In this document: positions 60,714-64,000 of the stretch, in pieces
Layout: every line of letters begins with the position of its first letter
How positions within the stretch are numbered: position 1 is the first letter of the stretch
Source of the DNA: Lentzea sp. NBRC 102530
GTDB lineage: Bacteria; Actinomycetota; Actinomycetes; Mycobacteriales; Pseudonocardiaceae
Length of the DNA stretch: 64,000 nucleotides
Direction: 5' to 3'
Assembly: GCF_030269365.1 (NCBI RefSeq)
Contig: NZ_BSTF01000007.1
Span: forward strand, 424,322 to 488,321
Made by a program: the position numbers and the translations under genes
The notes under the pieces: generated by a model
Told to the model about the DNA's origin: nothing
Database searches by the model: none
What the model saw: only the letters and a program-made list of their open reading frames with translations

Positions 60714-63700
60714 ATGTCGCACGAGCTTTCCCGCCCCGTCTCCCCCGCCGCCCGGGAGAAAGCGGCCCGCGAGGTGGTCGACCTCGCCCGCAACCGGCCC
60801 GTCCGCGTCACGTCCACCGCCCACGCCGCCACACCGGCGCAGTTCATCACGGACGGGTTGCAGCAGGTCGGGGTGCGCGGGTCCGGGTGGCGGGCGGCGA
60901 ACGGCGACCCGCAGCAGGTCACGGTCGACCTGCAGGCCGTCTGCGAGGTCGAGGCGTTCGTGCTGGTCTTCGAGGCGGGGCTGGACGACCCGACGTTCGT
61001 GCCCGTGCCGACCTACCAGCCGCGCAACGACACCACCGGCGACGAGGTCCTCTCGGCCGCCGCGCTCACCTACGCGATCGAACTCAGCACCGACGACGAG
61101 ACGTGGCGCGAGGTCCTCCGCACCGACGACGGCCAGGGCGCGGAAACCAGGATCCAGCTCGACGAACCGGCCACCGCGCGGTACGTGAGGCTCAGCCTGA
61201 GCCGCCCGTCGAACGGCAACCCGTTGGGTCTCAACGGCTTCCAGGTCCACGGCACCGGCGAGCAGCCGAGCGCGAAGGGCTGGACCGACTGGCGGAGCAC
61301 CGTGCGACCGCCCGCCCTCAAGCCCGGAGCGGACAACACGGCCGAACTCCACAGCGGCTGGCACCTCACGATGGACGACTTCGCCGGCACCACCGACGGC
61401 GCCGCACTCGCACAGCCGCACGTCGACACGTCGAAGTGGCTCGACGCGACGGTCCCCGGCACGGTCCTGACATCGCTCGTCGACCAGGGCCACCTTCCCG
61501 ACCCTGCGCTCGCCCTGCACAACACGGCGATCCCGGAGGCGCTGTCCAGGCACTCGTGGTGGTACCGCCGCGCGTTCGACCTGCCCGAGAGCTTCCGGAA
61601 CCGCACGGTGTGGCTCGAACTCGACGGCGTCATGCAGCACGCCGAGATCTGGCTCAACGGCACCAGGATCGGGGACGTCACCAACCCGTTCGTGCGCGGC
61701 TCGTTCGACATCACCGCGGCGCTCACAGACGGCACCCAGGTACTGGCGCTGCGGCTCAACCCGATGAAGCACCCCGGCAGCCCGACCGACAAGGGCGGCG
61801 ACGGCGGCGCGTTCCCGAACTCCGGTCAGCTCTACCTCGACTCCCCCACCTACCTCTGCATCTCGGGCTGGGACTGGATGCCCGCCGTGCGCGACCGCGG
61901 CACCGGCCTCTGGGACCACGTCCGGCTGCGCGCCACCGGCCCCGCGACCCTGGGCGACACCCGAGTCGTGACATCGTTGTCCCCAGACCACCGGACCGCC
62001 GACGTCACGATCAGCGTGCCCGTCCGCAACACCGGCACCGCCGCCCTGCCCGTCACGCTGCAGGCGCGGTTCGACGGCACGAAGCTCGCCCAGACCGTCA
62101 CGCTCCCGCCCGGAACCACCGAGGTCACCCTCCCCACCCACCGGATCACGAACCCGAAACTGTGGTGGCCCAACGGGTACGGCGACCCGAACCTCTACGA
62201 CCTCACGGTCACCGTCACGACCGACGGCGCGGAGAGCGACCAGCGCACCACCCACTTCGGCGTCCGCGAGTTCACCTACGAGCACGAGGTGCCGATCGAG
62301 TTCCCGCCCGCCGGCAACGCCGTCACCCGGACCATCGACCAAGGCAGCACCGCGCCGAGGCCGTTGAAGATCCGCGTGAACGGCGTCCCGGTCTTCTGCC
62401 GCGGCGGCAACTGGGGCTTCGACGAACTGCTGCGCCGCATGCCCGCCGAGCGCATGGACGACCTCGTCCGGCTGCACCGCGACCTGAACTTCACGATGAT
62501 CCGCAACTGGATCGGCAGCAGCAACCGCGCCGAGTTCTTCGAGGCCTGCGACCGGCACGGCATCCTGGTGTGGAACGACTTCTGGGTCGTCGGCCACTTC
62601 CCCGACGACATCCCGGACTACCTCGAGACCGCCCTGGACACCGTCACCCGCTACCGCCACCACCCGAGCATCGTCGTGTGGTGCGGCGCGAACGAGGCCT
62701 CCCCGCCGCCCAACACCGACGCGGGCCTGCGCAAGGTCGTCACCGAGCAGCACACCGACGTCCACTACCAGAGCCACTCGGCCGACGGCAGCGTCTCCGG
62801 CCACGGCCCGTACCACTGGGTCGAGCCCGCGAAGTACTTCGACCCCGCCACCTACGACACGTCCAGCTTCGGCTTCCACACCGAGATCGGCATGCCGACC
62901 GTCCCCGTGGCCGAGACGATGCGCGCCCTCGTCGGCGACGAACCGTCGTGGCCGATCGGCGACGTCTGGTACGCCCACGACTGGTGCACCGGCGGCAACC
63001 AGCGCCCGCAGCTCTACCAGGCCGCCGTCGACGCCGGGCTCGGCGAGTCCGCGAGCATGGAGGAGTTCTGCCGCAAGGCCCAGTTCGTGAACTACGAGAA
63101 CATGCGGGCGATGTTCGAGGCCTGGAACGCCAACCTCTGGGACGACGCCTCCGGACTGCTGCTGTGGATGTCACACCCGGCGTGGCACTCCACCGTCTGG
63201 CAGACCTACGACTACGACATGGACGTCAACGGCACGTACTTCGGCGCGAAGAAGGCGTGCGAACCACACCACGTCCAGGCCAGTTCGGACAGTTGGCGGG
63301 TCACGGTCCTCAACCACACCACCACGTCCCTGCGCGGCCACGTCGAAGCAACGGTGCACGCGCTGACCGGAGAGGTCCTGAGCACCCAGCGGACCGACGT
63401 CGAGGCGGGCCCGTCCGCGAAGGCCGACCTGTTCACCGTCACCCCGCACGACTCACCGCTGCACCTCGTGCGGCTGCGCCTGTTCGACCGCGACCGCCTG
63501 CTCTCCGAGAACACCTACTGGCGTCACCGGACTCCGGCGGACCTCCAGGGCCTGAACTCGGTCCGCACCAGGATCTCCACCGACGTCGGCACCACCCGCC
63601 GCGATGGCGACCGCCGCACGCTCGAGGTGAAGGTGCGCAACACCGGCGAGGTCGTGGCCGCGATGACGCGGATCGGGCTGCGCGACCGGCGGTCGGACAC

Positions 63701-63839
63701 CCGCGTGCTGCCGACGTTCTACAGCGACAACTACCTGTGGCTGCTGCCCAGGGAGACCCGCGAGGTCACGCTGTCCTGGCACCGGCGCGACCTCACCTCC
63801 GAACAGCCCCGCGTGACCGTCGAGGCCTACAACGCCTAG
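60714..63839 (+). CDS. GH2 family glycoside hydrolase (exo-beta-glucosaminidase/mannosidase-like)
   Basis: Large enzyme of 1041 aa. Residues about 25-165 are an F5/8 type C/CBM32-like sugar-binding domain (PARYVRLSLSRPSNGN); then come a GH2 jelly-roll (about 210-390), an Ig-like domain, a TIM barrel (about 500-790) and C-terminal Ig-like domains. The acid/base Glu661 is in CGANEASPP and the nucleophile Glu724 in FHTEIGMP, as in exo-beta-D-glucosaminidases and beta-mannosidases. No export signal is visible, so it may act on imported chito- or manno-oligosaccharides. ATG 60714 starts the frame. Confidence 0.9.
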   Translation: MSHELSRPVSPAAREKAAREVVDLARNRPVRVTSTAHAATPAQFITDGLQQVGVRGSGWRAANGDPQQVTVDLQAVCEVEAFVLVFEAGLDDPTFVPVPTYQPRNDTTGDEVLSAAALTYAIELSTDDETWREVLRTDDGQGAETRIQLDEPATARYVRLSLSRPSNGNPLGLNGFQVHGTGEQPSAKGWTDWRSTVRPPALKPGADNTAELHSGWHLTMDDFAGTTDGAALAQPHVDTSKWLDATVPGTVLTSLVDQGHLPDPALALHNTAIPEALSRHSWWYRRAFDLPESFRNRTVWLELDGVMQHAEIWLNGTRIGDVTNPFVRGSFDITAALTDGTQVLALRLNPMKHPGSPTDKGGDGGAFPNSGQLYLDSPTYLCISGWDWMPAVRDRGTGLWDHVRLRATGPATLGDTRVVTSLSPDHRTADVTISVPVRNTGTAALPVTLQARFDGTKLAQTVTLPPGTTEVTLPTHRITNPKLWWPNGYGDPNLYDLTVTVTTDGAESDQRTTHFGVREFTYEHEVPIEFPPAGNAVTRTIDQGSTAPRPLKIRVNGVPVFCRGGNWGFDELLRRMPAERMDDLVRLHRDLNFTMIRNWIGSSNRAEFFEACDRHGILVWNDFWVVGHFPDDIPDYLETALDTVTRYRHHPSIVVWCGANEASPPPNTDAGLRKVVTEQHTDVHYQSHSADGSVSGHGPYHWVEPAKYFDPATYDTSSFGFHTEIGMPTVPVAETMRALVGDEPSWPIGDVWYAHDWCTGGNQRPQLYQAAVDAGLGESASMEEFCRKAQFVNYENMRAMFEAWNANLWDDASGLLLWMSHPAWHSTVWQTYDYDMDVNGTYFGAKKACEPHHVQASSDSWRVTVLNHTTTSLRGHVEATVHALTGEVLSTQRTDVEAGPSAKADLFTVTPHDSPLHLVRLRLFDRDRLLSENTYWRHRTPADLQGLNSVRTRISTDVGTTRRDGDRRTLEVKVRNTGEVVAAMTRIGLRDRRSDTRVLPTFYSDNYLWLLPRETREVTLSWHRRDLTSEQPRVTVEAYNA

Positions 63840-63901
63840 ATGAGTAAGTCCTAAGCATGGGCGGTGTCTGGAGACAGACGAAGGGTGTTCAAGATCAGTT
63901 T
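63840..63901 (+). mobile_element. Left end of an IS982-like element
   Basis: The 62 bp between the GH2 stop and the transposase start begin just after the stop codon and include GAGTAAGTCCTAAGCATG, which may hold the terminal inverted repeat. The other end is outside the window, so target duplication cannot be checked. Confidence 0.5.
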
Positions 63902-64000
63902 GTGAGGACCGACCTGAACACCCTTCTGACCGCACTCTACGTCAAGATCGATGACCACCTGGGCAGACCCGCTCGGACCGGTCGGCCACCCCGGCTCACC
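63902..64000 (+). CDS. IS982 family transposase, N-terminus only
   Basis: Thirty-three codons from GTG 63902 read VRTDLNTLLTALYVKIDDH and continue into RTGRPPRLT, the conserved start of actinomycete IS982-family transposases, followed in full-length members by a DDE domain. The frame runs off the window. Whether the copy is intact cannot be seen. Confidence 0.72.
   Translation, partial: MRTDLNTLLTALYVKIDDHLGRPARTGRPPRLT

Noticed and set aside
1..64000. tRNA, rRNA, replication origin or attachment sites
   Set aside because: None could be recognised by eye on either strand. A tRNAscan/Infernal run would be decisive.

Overview
The window is about 70% GC, densely coded on both strands, and looks like chromosomal DNA of a mycelial, saprophytic actinomycete. 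Gene content (TetR, IclR, LysR and LacI regulators, Tat-exported hydrolases, a CGNR regulator, an NYN-LOTUS protein, a GHL15-type hydrolase) and many apparently leaderless promoters fit the Pseudonocardiales (Lentzea/Saccharothrix/Actinosynnema-like). That placement is inference. I saw no rRNA, tRNA, CRISPR array, phage or plasmid backbone. The only mobile-element signal is the left end of an IS982-type element at the right edge.

Left part (1-7848). A seven-gene minus-strand operon encodes an ABC sugar importer, a SIS-domain sugar-phosphate isomerase/deaminase, a PfkB-type sugar-phosphate kinase, a class II (tagatose/fructose-bisphosphate) aldolase and a GH4 glycosidase cut by the window edge. 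It is divergent from a secreted GH114 (endo-alpha-1,4-polygalactosaminidase family) enzyme. Together they suggest a pathway for galactosamine-containing polysaccharide. Next (7888-11795) is a translationally coupled pair: a GT4-GT2 fusion glycosyltransferase and a HemN/HemW-like radical SAM enzyme, the most novel-looking pair here.

Middle part (11884-41619). This is ordinary accessory and housekeeping content: regulator/enzyme pairs with visible palindromic operators (SDR-TetR, ALDH-TetR, amine oxidase with an XRE-TetR fusion), a BtrH_N/DUF4872 protein, a GHL15-like hydrolase with a long structured leader, an EamA transporter, a PrsW protease with a coupled partner, a PNPOx-family protein, modBC without modA, a serine/threonine dehydratase, a frameshifted carotenoid-oxygenase remnant, YeiH with a 61-aa membrane peptide, an orphan ketosynthase and a PAS-GGDEF-EAL protein.

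Right part (41635-64000). A LacI-controlled operon (49666 down to 42159) carries an ABC importer, a Tat-exported GH144-family (PF10091) endo-glucanase and a cytoplasmic GH3 glucosidase, fitting beta-1,2-glucan use. An MGMT gene follows it. Then come glpF-glpK-glpD, divergent from an IclR regulator and a second glycerol kinase, and an aminopeptidase P, a LysR regulator, an M9 collagenase-like protease and a GH2 (exo-glucosaminidase/mannosidase-like) enzyme. The GH2 gene lies next to the truncated IS982-like element.
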